A stretch of 64,000 bases of DNA from Haematobia irritans (GCF_050003625.1 NC_134397.1:95459562-95523561), one strand, 5' to 3'. Positions 10,250-21,579 are shown, counted from the first letter of the stretch. The notes: generated from the letters alone by a model not told the origin. Made by a program: numbers and translations.

Positions 10250-11860
10250 TTAATTAAATGCGCGTAAGACCCAATGTAGACTCAAACTGTATATACTGAT
10301 CGACTCAGAGCCATCGCGCTGTAGTTCATTCTTACTATTTTTAAGTTTGTTCTGTTTAAGTTAGCATTGGATTTACATGCAAATGTATATCTAAGTTTAG
10401 TTCATAATTTTTTTTTTAGACTGACATGGACTAAAGCTAATTTCGTTAGGCTGGGGAATTTTTCTTAAAATTTTTATAAATAAACTAAAACAAAATTAAT
10501 TATTGGTAATAAACATAAGTTGTTTTTAGCCACGGTTTAAAAATCGACTTTTTCTTAACGTAATAAATAAAAATAAATCCGTAAATTAACTGAGATATTG
10601 AATCTACGGATTAAATATAAAACTCTTGGCATATATAGGTTAGGACTTATATTGAGTATTTTGCATTTATAATATATATTTTTTTTCAATTACGAAAGCG
10701 TTATTTTACTTTGAAGTATCTGCTATAATTTGGATTGATATACTTCCATTTATTTATACCTAATTAGTATAGATCTGTACCCTATTTTAAATTAGGGTCT
10801 AGACTTAAGGCAAAACGGACTCCTAAAAAAGGTCTTTATTTTAAGGATGTCGCATCTTTGGCTCGGAATCTTTACCAAAACGCTTAAGAGAAGAGAATTG
10901 GTTTTGTGTGTATATCCGCATTGTATGTGTTGATGCAATTTATGGCGTTTTCTTTTCTCTTAAAGTATATTTGTTCTCCTTCATAAAAACTAAATAACTG
11001 TTTATCTATCCACACTGAAAAAAAGTTTGTCTTGTTGCAAAGATTTTGCCTTTACCCTGATAATTTTGGTATTGATTCGGAGTCAAAGAAGCGAAAAATT
11101 AAAAGTATGGACACATTGAAGACACCATTCTCTTTAAAATTTGAGTTTCGTGTTTTTGATACTGGGAAACAATTTTTATACCCACACAGAAAAAAAAGTG
11201 TCTCGTAAATTTAAGAAGATTTTTACAATAATTTATTACAAGAATTTTCCAGAATTTTAGTTCATTTTTCGTATCTTTAACGAAAATTAACTACTCGAAA
11301 GGAAATTTTACAAATTTTAAGTAGCAATCGTTTAGTTCATAGCCTACAAAATACGATGGAAATTTCCTTAAAAATTTTCTTAACTGGTAGTTAAAAATTC
11401 TTTCGTCATACTATAAAACTACTTATGAAATGTAAAAGACTTTCTAAATAATAAGTGTAATTTACTATAAAGAGTTTTTGTATGAGAAAATATTTTTTTA
11501 CGAAAATTTAACTTGAAAGCGAATAGCAATTTCTTACTGGCAATTCCTATAGTTAATAATAGTTGGTACAACATTTCTCAATGAAATATTTTTAGTTCAC
11601 ATGTAATTAAATTTATAGACATTTTCGTCAAAAATGGGTAGATATCATTTCATGAAGTTTTTGCTAATTTTAAGTTAAACGTTTCATCGTTCTTATACTG
11701 ATATGCATTTAAGAGTATTGTTTTTAGAGTAAATTGTGGACAGATGCGATGAACTAATGCATAGTACAGAGATCTTTCTCGTCAAAGTGGAATATGTTTA
11801 ATGTAAAGATGATGTTACTTGAAATTTTTTTGAGAGTGAGAGCATGCAATGCAATAATGA
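10250..11860. other. Gene-free stretch with family C-like fragments
   Basis: No gene is seen. At 11015-11150 the order cactgaaaaaaagtttgtc, gcaaagattttgcctttac and ggtattgattcgg resembles the family C MITE. A weaker echo with tctttattttaaggatgtcg lies at 10830-10870. From about 11190 the text cacacagaaaaaaaagtgtc starts a further tttagttca-rich repeat. Nothing has sharp ends. Confidence 0.4.
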
Positions 11861-12340
11861 GAAATGGTAGCGAGTGATGGAGATGTTGTGTATATCTGAG
11901 CGTGGGGTTGTTTTTATTTTTGTTCTTTCAGTGGTTTGTGTGTGTGTGTGTTTATTATTCGCGAATGGATTATTTGTCTGGATTGTTGTTTTCAATGGAG
12001 GCACATGTGTTTTTGTTGTTGTAGAAATGTTTTGGTTTTGCTTGGTTTTGTTTGGCATGCTTCAGTTGTATAGTTGGCGTTGGCGTGGGCTGTTGCACCT
12101 TTTTAGCAAGTATGTAACAAGGGAATATAAAGGTATGGAATATTTTATTTTTTTGAGACATATATTGGTGTTTGTTTACTAAAACTTTTAAATTAAAGTT
12201 ATTAATATTTTAGCGATGAGATGTACGATGGGGAAGTGATGATCGGTAGCTTTGAAAAAAGTTATTAAGAATGTTCAATATTTAGGAAAACATGCTGAAA
12301 TGGAAAGTATATTGAATTTGTTTTATCTAATTAAATTTTT
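11861..12340. other. G/T-rich stretch upstream of the exon-like array
   Basis: The segment 11890-12060 is strongly T/G-biased, with a (TG)n run at 11937-11951. Frames on both strands (102 aa plus, 86 and 63 aa minus) are low-complexity shadows of this bias. Just before the array, attaatattttag at about 12201-12213 could be one more acceptor. Confidence 0.4.
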
Positions 12341-12375
12341 ATTATTCAATGTAAAAAATAAATATTCAATTTCAG

Positions 12376-12440
12376 AGTAACTCCAGATGAATTTGGAAAA
12401 TTGTTTGATACACCTCAGCGTATAGTTTAATCATAAATAG
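12376..12440 (+). other. Exon-like unit R1 (65 nt)
   Basis: Preceded by atattcaatttcag and followed by gtaagc. The frame starting at its second base reads VTPDEFGKLFDTPQRIV and then stops. Confidence 0.45.
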
Positions 12441-12583
12441 GTAAGCGTTCTTTTTTCAATGTGATTTTCTTTTAAAAAATAATATTCTTTATGTATATTA
12501 TTATTTGCTAATTATTATTATTATTTTTTTTAACCTCATGAAACTCATGTTTTTCTTTGTTGTAAAAAAATATTTAATTTAAG

Positions 12584-12650
12584 AGCAACCCCAGATGGAT
12601 TCGGGCAAATTTTTATATTTCTCCTCAGCGTATAATTTAATAGAGAAGTG
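12584..12650 (+). other. Exon-like unit R2 (67 nt)
   Basis: Preceded by tatttaatttaag and followed by gtaagttttc. The same frame reads ATPDGFGQIFIFLLSV and then stops, so TPD-FG is shared with R1. The acceptor has lost the C of the usual CAG. Confidence 0.45.
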
Positions 12651-12823
12651 GTAAGTTTTCTTTTAAAAATTGGCTTTCTTTTCACTAGAATATTTAAATT
12701 TTTATGACCTTTTTATTATCAAAATTACAGGTTTTTAATACCTTATTTTAGTATTACTTTAATCAAATATTTTTGGAAATCAATTTAATATTTTTAATGT
12801 AAAAAACAAATATTTAATTTCAG

Positions 12824-12854
12824 AATAACAATTTGGAAACATTTTTATGAATTG
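12824..12854 (+). other. Exon-like unit R3, shortened (31 nt)
   Basis: Preceded by tatttaatttcag and followed by gtaagctttc. It keeps the two ends of the unit but lacks most of the middle, including cctcagcgta. Confidence 0.4.
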
Positions 12855-12982
12855 GTAAGCTTTCTTTAACATTCTTTTAACCAGATTATTTAGTTTTTTT
12901 ATGCATATTATTTTTAATTAGATTTTTTGGAAACCAATTTAATGTTTTCTATTTAATGTAAAAAATAAATATTTAATTTCAG

Positions 12983-13043
12983 AGTAACCTCAAATGAATT
13001 TCGATAACTTTTTAACCTCAGCGTACAATGTAATAGAGAATTG
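12983..13043 (+). other. Exon-like unit R4 (61 nt)
   Basis: Preceded by tatttaatttcag and followed by gtaagtttta. It keeps agtaacctcaaatgaattt and cctcagcgta, but the R1 frame is stopped early by TAA. Confidence 0.45.
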
Positions 13044-13174
13044 GTAAGTTTTATATTAAAACTTTGGCTTTCTTTTAACAAGAATATTTAATGTTTTATG
13101 TCCTTCACATCGATAACAACACAATTTTATGAGTTAATATATTACTTAATTCATTATTTCTCTAATTGTTTCAG

Positions 13175-13251
13175 GTACAAATTTTATGAGGTACGTTTAT
13201 CTAAGAAAAGTTGAATTCCTTACACCATTTAATAAAATGCCCCCAAATTTG
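13175..13251 (+). other. Possible fifth exon and terminal exon
   Basis: After ctaattgtttcag at 13162-13174 a 77-nt block runs to a good donor gtaagtt at 13252. An alternative donor, gtacgt, sits at 13191. The next acceptor, ccattttttttcag, ends at 13344 and could open a last exon with aataaa at about 13371. The block is not similar to R1-R4. Confidence 0.35.
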
Positions 13252-14200
13252 GTAAGTTACAAGCTAATTTAAAGAGATTAAAAATTATAGTTTATTACAT
13301 GTTAATTTTTAACAATTTTCATTACTCCTTCCATTTTTTTTCAGCAAGATATGTGAATATACTAACGATGAATAAAAAACTAAGGAAAAGTCAAAATGTC
13401 CAAATAGCGAGTTAAAATAAACTACTTTCTTGTTCCACGTGGTCATAATTTTTATTCACAAAAACATTGTATTAAGAACTCTCATCATAAGTTTTTATAA
13501 TAAAGTACTTTTGCTTAAAGAAAGTTGAATTTTAATGTATGAAAATTTTCATAATAGTAAAACGGGTTGTTGTTCCTTTAATTATTTAATTTCTTTGTAC
13601 TGTGGAATGATTGATTTAAAAATAGTTTAGTCGTCGACATTTTAAGGAGACTGTTAACCACTTTTTATTATCGGTTTTCCCAAAAAATAAGCAGGTAAAC
13701 CAAAATAATACTGACTTTTTAACTTGGTAGGGGTATATAAATCTTATGGTGTTGTAAAAATGAACTAAAATACAATGTTATAGATTAACTAAAATTTAAG
13801 AGAATTATAAACTAGACAAGTTGAAAAAAATCTTAAGGGCTAAATCATGGTCAATATTACTACAGTTTAGTTCATTTTGCAATGGAAAAGGGTTCACTGT
13901 TTTTTCAGTGCACCACCATAGAATGGTGACGGGGTATAATAAGTTTGTCATTCCGTTTGTAACGCATCGAAATATCGATTTCCGACTATATAAAGTATAT
14001 ATATTCTTGATCAGGGAGAAATTCTAAGACGATATAAGCATGTCCGTCTGTCCGTCTGTCTGTCTGTCTGGCTGTCTGTTGTAATCACGCTACAGCATTC
14101 AATAATGGAGCTATCGTCCTGAAATTTGGCACAGAATCGTCTTTTGTCTGCGCGCAGGTCAAGTTCGAAGATGGGCTATATCGGGCCATGTTTTGGTATA

Positions 14201-15760
14201 GCCCCCATATAAACCGACCTCCCGATTTGGGGTCTTTCGCTTATAGAAACCGTAGTTTTCATCCAATTTGCGCGAAATTGAAAATCTAGAGATATTTTGG
14301 GACCTTGAAGAGGTGTGCCAAAAATGGTGAGTGTCGGTCCATGTTTTGGTATAGCCCCCATATAAACCGACCTCCCGATTTGGGGTCTTTCGCTTATAGA
14401 AACCGTAGTTTTCATCCAATTTGCGCGAAAGTGAAAATCTAGAGGTATTTTGGGACCTTGAAGAGGTGTGCCAAAAATGGTGAGTGTCGGTACATGGTTT
14501 GGTATAGCCCCCATATAAACCGACCTCCCGATTTGGGGTCTTTCGCTTATAGAAACCGTAGTTTTCATCCAATTTGCGCGAAATTGAAAATCTAGAGGTA
14601 TTTTATGACCATAAAGAGGTGTGCCAAAAATGGTGAGTGTCGGTCCATGTTTTGGTATAGCCCCCATATAGACCGATCTCCCGATTTTACTTCTTGGGCT
14701 TATAGAAACCGCAGTTTTTATTCAATTTACCTGAAATTGGAAATCTAGAGGTATTGTAGGACCACAAATACGTGTGCCAAAAATTGTGAGTATCCGTCCA
14801 TATTTTGGTATAGCCCCCATATAGAGCGATCTCCCGATTTGGGGTCTTGGGCTTATAGAAACCGTAGTTTTTATCCAATTTGTCTGAAATTGGAAATCTA
14901 GAGGTATTTTAGGAACATAAAGAGGTGTGCCGAGAATGGTGAGTATCGGTCCATATTTTGGTGTAGCCCCCAAATAGTATCAATTACTATTTTTTAAATT
15001 AAATTGACTAAACCAGACTAAACAAAATAATAAAGGAGCTTTAGTTATTCAACTAAATCAAAAGTTCAACCACAGATTTATTTTATAAATACCAGATTAA
15101 AAACATTGCCATCGGCAACTGCTACCACAACCAAAGTAATTCGATTGTGCATGAAAATCTTTAGCGGAACTTTCTGCTGTGTATATACTTGTTTAATTTT
15201 TAGAAAAATGTAAAATCGTAAATAGGTTTTCAAATTCTGGGGGGGCTAAAATTTTTCTGGGGGGTCTAAGCCCCCTCCCCAGAGGCCTTCCTACGCTTAT
15301 GGTCCCCATATAAAACGACCTCCCGATTTGGGGTCTTGGGTTTATAGAAACCGTAGTTTTTATCCAATTTGTCTGAAATTGGAAATCTAGAGGTATTTTG
15401 GGACCATAAAGAGGTGTGCCGAAAATGGTGAGTATCGGTCCATATTTTTGTATAGCCCCCATATAGACCGATTTCCCGATTTTACTTCTTGGGCTTCTAG
15501 AATCCGAAGTTTGTATCCTATTTGCCTGAAATTGGAAATCTATAGGTATTTTCGGGTCATAAAGAGGTGTGCCGAAAGCGGTGAGTATCGGTCCATATTT
15601 TAGTATAGCCCCCATCAGAACGATCTCCCGATTAAACTCCTTGGGTTTCTAGAAACCGTAGTTTTTATCTGATTTGCCAGAAATTGTAAATACTGATCAT
15701 GAAAATTGTTTGAAACTCAATGTAAAATTTCCAGATTTTACTTCTACAGATTTAAGATTT
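14201..15760 (+). repeat. 153-bp tandem monomers of F1
   Basis: The landmark gcccccatata recurs at 14201, 14354, 14507, 14660, 14813 and 14966, exactly 153 bp apart, then at about 15302, 15455 and 15608 after an insertion. The first three monomers are nearly identical; later ones are more diverged. Because 153 is 3 x 51, open frames continue across units and give 51-residue peptide repeats on the minus strand. These have no coding significance. Confidence 0.95.
14974..15301 (-). mobile_element. Truncated hAT-like element, relative of 7476-8780
   Basis: Read on the minus strand, it matches the left part of the element at 7476-8780: cataagcgtaggaaggcctc, the C/G tracts, acgattttacat, gccgatggcaatgttt and ttagtctggtttagtc. 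The far end is missing. The flanks gcccccaa and gtccccat may be a decayed 8-bp duplication. It lacks the palindromic MITE seen in the longer copy. Confidence 0.8.
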
Positions 15761-15983
15761 CAAATCAAGACGTTATTTTATATTTTTCTTGCACACTTAC
15801 AAGAGATGTTAATGATTCCTCTAAAACTCAAGCAAAAATGGTTCTTATAAATCCAGAATCTGATATAGTCCTCATAGGTGAAATCTTTAAATTTATCTTC
15901 GGGAAGTGTCCTCAAGTCCTCTAGCCCTCCTGAAATTTCAAAGGAAACCCTAATATCTGGTTCATGGTGGTGGGTATTTAAGA

Positions 15984-15998
15984 TTCGGCCCGGCCGAA
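15984..15998 (+). repeat. 3' hairpin of the F1 element
   Basis: The palindrome ttcggcc-c-ggccgaa lies about 20 bases before the presumed 3' end. A short GC-rich hairpin just inside the 3' terminus is a Helitron hallmark. Confidence 0.6.
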
Positions 15999-16138
15999 CT
16001 TACTGCTGTATATACTTGTTTTTTTTTGCTTTTTTCTTCATATGCTATCAAAGTCCTTTCAACACGTGTTAACGAAAACTTAAAGTGCCAAAGTCAGACG
16101 CTATATTTTAAGTAAAAATCGTCTTTTAAATAAAGTGT

Positions 16139-16500
16139 ATAAAATTTTATCAAAATTTTGTTTCTATAAAAAATTCGGTCAAAAATTTGTTTCTAAAGGA
16201 AATTCGGTCAAAATTTTTATTTCTAAAAAATAACATTTTATTTCTATATAAAATTTTTTCAAAATTTTATTTCTATATAAAATTTTGTCAAAATTTTATT
16301 TCTTAGATAATTTTGTCAAAATTTTATTTCTATAGAAACTTTTGTCAAAAATTAATTTCTATAGAAAATTTTGTGAGAAATTTATTTCTATAGAAATTGT
16401 TGTCAAAATTTTATTTCTATAGTCATTTTTGTCAAAATTTTATTTCTAGAGAAAGTTTTGTCAAAATTTTATTTCTATAGAAAATTTCGTCAAAATTTCT
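16139..16500 (+). repeat. 29-bp AT-rich minisatellite
   Basis: About 12 imperfect copies of a unit built from aaaattttgtcaaaatttta and tttctatag. Variants carry cggtc in place of ttgtc. There is no coding capacity. Confidence 0.9.
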
Positions 16501-17816
16501 ATTGAAGTACTACTTAGTTGGAGAGGAAAATTTTGTAAAATCTACAATAAAAATTCTACCGTTTTGGTAGAATTTTACCAACTATGACAACATTGCTGTG
16601 TATTCCATATGCCAGTTAGGAAAATTACTGCTCCGAATTTTTAATTTTAAGTTATCTGGAGAGAAGATATTTTCTTTTAAATGGCAGTTAACGCCTAGCG
16701 GAGCTACATGAAATTGGCCCTTAGTGATAGATATCGAAAATTGATACTGAAAATATGAAAAATTATTTATTCTTCTCTTACGTTATCATGGTCAAGATGT
16801 CTAGGATATTTCCAAAATTACTAATCATCCTAAACAGTATTTTAAAGTAGTCCTTTTGGTTAAATGCTAACTTCTTTCTTGCTTCATGCGTTAGACATCC
16901 ATTGGTGCAGTAAAGGCGAAAATTGCTTCCAGCTCCTATAAATCACAGAGTATGTCAAATAATCAACTAAACCTTTAAGACTTTCAATTCAAAAGTCAAG
17001 ATAGTGCAAGGACAAACCGACACTAGTAGCATACTTTCTCACACAGCTACACACACAAACATAGTCAAACCCACACACACCGTGAATATTTGGTCTGAGA
17101 AAATATTGTCCAACTTAACCACGGATCTATTGTTCGTATTCACGTTCACAGGACTATGATATTCGTGGCTCTTTTAAAGCTTATAATAGCGTGTTTCGAA
17201 AATGGGCCATATAAATTGGATTGGAAGTTATACCATAGTTGATAAAAGGATTCTACACAAAAAAAAAATACCATCAAAATATTTCCAATTAAAAAGTTAA
17301 TGGAAATTGAGAATCATCAATTAAAAAAAATAACTGAGACATTTAACGTTTTAATCGAATTAAAAATTAAAGTCGCTTAGGAAAATTAATGAAAATTTTA
17401 TCGTTTTCATCAAAAATAAGAATTAATGTAAATAAATATATATAATATAAACCCTTGTAAAATTAAAATTGAAAGTAAACTAACGATAAATTTAACTTAT
17501 TTGTATTGCAAAAAATATTTGTTTGTAGTTAAATTTTATTATTTTTCTCGAAAAATTTCACAGCTCAATGAAATTTTCCTTTTTGTCAAACATTTTATGA
17601 ACTAAACGTGGAAACTGATAAAAAAGCATGCCCAGTTCCAAAGATTTTGTCTTTGCACTAATGATTTTGGTATTGCTTTCGAGCCAAAGAAGCGGAAAAT
17701 TGACGTAAGTACAAATTTAAGTTTTGCGTACTTCATTCTAGGCCAAAAAGTTTTGTTTATTCGATTTTTCAGCTTTTTTCCTTCATATCGATGTCTCCAT
17801 TCCAAAGTACGCTAAG
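16501..17816. other. Gene-free stretch with two repeat fragments
   Basis: No gene is found. CA-rich text lies near 17040-17085. At 17260-17400 a degenerate attaaaaa-rich segment beginning acacaaaaaaaaaa resembles the MITE at 649-930. At 17618-17815 the phrases aagcatgcccagttccaaag and gagccaaagaagcgg mark a diverged family C copy. Confidence 0.45.
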
Positions 17817-17896
17817 TCTTTTTTTTTTGAATTTCTCGAAAACCGTATAAGGTATAAATTCACTTTTTTCGGTCTTAAAATCATGTTTATTGTAGA

Positions 17897-19790
17897 TTTT
17901 TTATACCCTTCACCATTTGTATGTAACGCCAAGAAATAGTGGTCATAGACCCATCTTTTAGTATACCGATCGGCTTAGAATTAAATTCTGAGTCGATTTA
18001 GCGATGTCCGTCTGTCTGTCTGTCTGTCTGTCCGTCCGTCTGTCTGTATATATAATTTTGTGCACAAAGTACAGCTCGCAATTTAAGTCCGATCGTCCTC
18101 AAATTTGGCATAGGGCCGTTTCTGGGGACAGAGACAATCGCTATTGGTTTTGGAAAAAATCGGTTCAGATTTAGATATAGCTGCCATATATATTTATTCC
18201 CGATGTGGTCGTAATTAGCGTGTTTATCAACCGATTTTCTTGAAATACCGTATATCCAAATATTTTATGAATCTCGAAAATCTTGCAAAATATCAGCCAA
18301 AACGGTTCAGATTTAGATATAGCTCCCATATATATCTTTCGTCCGATCTAGACTCATATGACCACAGAGGCCAAAGTTTACCAACGATCTTCGTGAAATT
18401 TTGCACAGAGGGTAGAATTGACATTCTACCAATGCTTGGTAAATTTGATTGAAATCTGTTCAAATTTAGATATAGCTCCCATATATATCTTTCGTCCGAT
18501 TTGAACTTATATGGCCACAAAAGCCAGAGTTTTGCCGCGATTTGCTTCAAATTTTGCACAAGGGGTACGTTTAATAGTATCGTTAAGTGGGTCAAATTTT
18601 GTTAAAATCGATTCAGATTTAGATATAGCTCACATATATATCTTTCGCCCGATTTGGAGTTATATGGTCTCAAAAGCCAGAGTTTTGCCCTGACTTACTT
18701 CAAATTTTGCACAAGCGGTACTTTTAACGATACTATTGTATGTGCCAAATATGGTCAAAATCGATTCAGATTTAGATATAGCTCCCATATATATATTTCG
18801 CACGATTTGAACTTATATGGCCTCAAAATCCAGGGTTTTGCCGTGATTTGCTTCAAATTTCGCACAAGGAGTACGTTTAGTAGTATCGGTAATTGTGGCA
18901 AATTTGGTTGAAATCGGTTCAGACTTAGATATGGCTCCCATATATATCTCCTGTCCGATTTGCACTCATATGACCATGGGGGCCAAAGATATACTCCCAT
19001 TTACGTGAAATTTCGCATAGATAGCAGAATTATTATTCTAACTATGCATGTCAAATTTAGTCAAAATTGGTTCAGATTGTATATAGCTCCCATATATACG
19101 TACACCAGAGTTGGGGAAATAGGGTAGACTGTTTCATATTTTAGAACCATTTTCAATGGGATTTTCCTCCAATTGACTGGATAGTTTCCTCAGAGAATAC
19201 AAATATGGCAAAAATTCTCACACTTTACACAAAATTCTGTGATGATTTCCCCATATCTTAGCCATATCCTACACACTGCAATGCCAAAATTTCCACAGAA
19301 CGGATGAGTTTTAAATAAGGCTCCAAGTCGCCCGACTAGACCAAATAATATATCACAACCCACACTTGAGCACATATCTTGGCGAGATCTAACCAATATC
19401 CTTGTAAAATCGCCACTGCTGAGTAGCAAAAATTGTAAATATTACTCTAATTGTCCTATATCTCGAATACATATGTATCGCCTGAAAAATCATAAATCTC
19501 TTTTGTACAATTGCATTAAAATTTCTCTCGCTTCATATTTCCCATATTTTTTACTAACATTGTGTTTTATCCAAGGCTTTAGCCGATTTAAATTTTAATT
19601 CTAGAGTTTTTGGAGAAGTACAAAAAATTGTTTCCATTAAAAGTATTTGTATCTGAAAATGCAAACTTTTATATAGCTCCCAGCAAATTTTAAGTAGTTG
19701 AGATGGTAACACAAATGTTTGTCTACATAGTGGTGAAGGGTATAATATAGTCGGCCCCGCCCGAATTTACACTTTACTTACTTGTTTAGT
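17897..19790 (+). mobile_element. DINE-like element, subfamily F2, with 153-bp tandem repeats
   Basis: The head is tatacccttcaccatttgta. The GTCY tract is at 18005-18045 and the tail reads tataatatagtcggccccgc near 19741-19760. The landmark agctcccat recurs at about 18321, 18474, 18627, 18780, 18933 and 19085, almost exactly 153 bp apart, after a first partial unit at 18179. This is the same period as F1, although the two sequences are strongly diverged. The frames inside (60-100 aa) are repeat translations. Confidence 0.85.
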
Positions 19791-19794
19791 ATGT

Positions 19795-20825
19795 ACGAAC
19801 TTGAAGCCTTTACAACGGCTTCTCTGTAAACGCAAATAAATCCTAATTTATGACAATGATTGCTTCCATTCAGTTTTAATTGCTTTTAAAGACAATTTTT
19901 ATTTTACATGTTTCAGACTTCAGTACTTCAGTGTAGTCGTAACCCCGTATCAACGATCTAACCTTATGTCGGTGCATAGCATTTTGGACTATGACGTACA
20001 GGATATTCTACTTCACATTTCTATTAATTTTTCTAGATGATCTGTTTGGATTTTCTGTGGGCCAGTCCAGTTTCTAACGCTCAAGAACAATGCATCATAG
20101 AGGTCCCTCAAAATGGTCCTTGCATACCACCAACCATCATCTCTTTTTATTCTCGTGCCATGCAACGGAAGTCATGAGAGTTTGACTTCCGTCCCTTTTG
20201 TACTTCAAGCACTTTTGCGGCAATTCAATTTTGAGTCGATTTTGTGAGTTAGTTTGTTAGTGTTTCACTGACGACGCCTCCCTTCTACCAAGGTTGTTTG
20301 TCCAAGAGTGTGTGTTTGTGCGATGATTCCTTTGTTTTCTCTACCGAAAAGGAAAATCTCATCTATTGTAAATTGTAATGAATTGAGTTATCGTTGTGGC
20401 GATATTAAATTCTAGGGCCTTCTTGCGTTTAAAGACAGAAGGATTTAAATCAAAAAATTGAATAATTTAACTTTTTTTATTTATTTTGGACTTCGTGCAT
20501 TATGGTTGTTACATTGCTTTATTATTGTATTTGCTGTAGTTTTTTATTTTTTTTTTGTAATAATTTTAATTTGCGTTAAATTGCATATGGCAAAATGTTT
20601 AAATACACTTCAATGACCTCACGTACATAATGGGAGTGCACATACATATCCAGATACCCATAGAAATTTAAAATTCACACACATACATCCACAACTACAT
20701 AGCTGTGCACTAAGGTGGGTCAGGAATTAACACTCTTCATGGATATATTCCAGACGGTGATTTTGATCGGCGTCTATGGCTTTATAAATTTCTGGTTTGT
20801 TTAAAAAAAAACGAAACCTATGTCG
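19795..20825. other. Gene-free stretch, possibly single-copy
   Basis: No exon or repeat family is recognised. A 10-bp stem, acggaagtca/tgacttccgt, with an 8-base loop lies at 20165-20192. T-runs lie near 20470 and 20550. Confidence 0.35.
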
Positions 20826-21105
20826 AGACACTGTGGTACAATGGTTAGCATGCCCGCCTTGCATGCAAAGAGTCATGTGTTCAATCCCAGTTTCGATCAA
20901 ACTTTAACAAACTTTTTCAGTGGTGCATTATCCCCTCTCAACACTGCTGGTGACATTTAATTTCAAAGCGTCTCTAAGTGTTTTTCACGCAGTGTGTAAC
21001 ACCGTTCGGACTTGGCTATAAAAAGAGGATCACTTGTAATTGAACATAGAATCGGGCACCAGTCATTCATAAGAGGGAAGTTACCCAATATGGTGTGGAA
21101 CAGCT
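20826..21105 (+). repeat. tRNA-derived SINE, diverged copy
   Basis: The head reads ctgtggtacaatggttagca and gcccgccttgcatgcaaag, resembling a tRNA A-box region, followed by a weakened B box gtgttcaatccc. The body includes tttttcagtggtgcattatc, atgctggtg-like text, gccgttcgga-like text, ctataaaaag and atagaatcgggc. The pentamer tail is lost. Pol III transcription is expected for the family. Confidence 0.85.
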
Positions 21106-21161
21106 GAAAAGTCGATTAATTGAATAAACTTATTGCGTTTTTATACTCACCATCATAGGAC

Positions 21162-21573
21162 CAGAAAATGAAGCCGAACCATTTTTGTCGGCGGCGGCTA
21201 GATGGCTAAGCCGATATAAATATGTGTCTTCGCGCGGCGGACAATTATCCATTATAAAATCAATTTGAAGTTATTCGAATGGTAATGAGATTAGTTGTAC
21301 AACCAATCTTACAATCAAATTTATATTTCATTCAAATTTTCGGAGCTAAATTTTTGCAAAATTATTATTGCAGCTTGAAATTGATTGATTGTGGCTGAAA
21401 GGTTCAAAATTTTGGCAAAGAATATGGCATTCATTAATATATTTTTATGATTTAAACCGTTATTTTTGATAAATTGGAGGCTAAATTTGAGTCGAGATGA
21501 GACGACATATTAGGCGGCGGCGTTGACCTCAAAAATGGTCGTCGGCGACTGAAATCGGCGGCTTCATTCTATG
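21162..21573. mobile_element. hAT-type MITE with GGCGG-rich ends
   Basis: The ends cagaaaatgaagccg and cggcttcattctatg are imperfect inverted repeats (13 of 15). The flanks cataggac and tataggac form an 8-bp duplication with one mismatch, once the later SINE is removed. The ends are rich in cggcgg while the middle is AT-rich. There is no frame. Confidence 0.7.
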
Positions 21574-21579
21574 TATAGG

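Larger units (their letters stand above)
12345..13400 (+). other. Tandem array of exon-like units, candidate spliced transcript
   Basis: At least four related units follow one another, each with a branch/pyrimidine stretch ending aatatttaatttcag or similar, a 31-67-base exon-like block, and a strong donor gtaag. The exon-like blocks lie at 12376-12440, 12584-12650, 12824-12854 and 12983-13043. They share agtaac, ccagatgaattt and cctcagcgta; the third is shortened. The following intron-like text is repeated too (gtaagttttcttttaaa, ttggctttcttttcactagaa), so whole exon-plus-intron units were duplicated. A further acceptor is at 13174, a donor at 13252 and a last acceptor at 13344, followed by aataaa near 13371. 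Every unit is closed by stops in its best frame, so a non-coding RNA, a decayed gene or an unknown repeat all remain possible. Confidence 0.5.
13905..16020 (+). mobile_element. DINE-like element, subfamily F1, with central tandem repeats
   Basis: The head reads caccaccatagaatggtgac and ggggtataataagtttgtca, followed by the (GTCY)n tract near 14041-14070. A 153-bp tandem array follows. The tail reads attcggcccggccgaactta and tgtatatacttgttt, with a 7-bp palindrome. The head, GTCY microsatellite, central repeats and 3' hairpin match the architecture of mini-me/DINE-1-type Helitron derivatives. It is interrupted by a hAT-like fragment (14974-15301). The frames of 60-163 aa inside are translations of the tandem repeat, not genes. 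Confidence 0.8.

Noticed and set aside
11798..12182. Overlapping frames up to 102 aa on both strands
   Set aside because: Low-complexity products of a T/G-biased stretch.
14159..15615. Minus-strand frames of 137-163 aa with internal 51-residue repeats
   Set aside because: They are translations of the 153-bp DINE-like tandem monomers, open only because 153 is divisible by three. No start context or domain.
14201..16500. CRISPR-like array
   Set aside because: The repeats are contiguous tandem monomers without unique spacers, and this is animal DNA.
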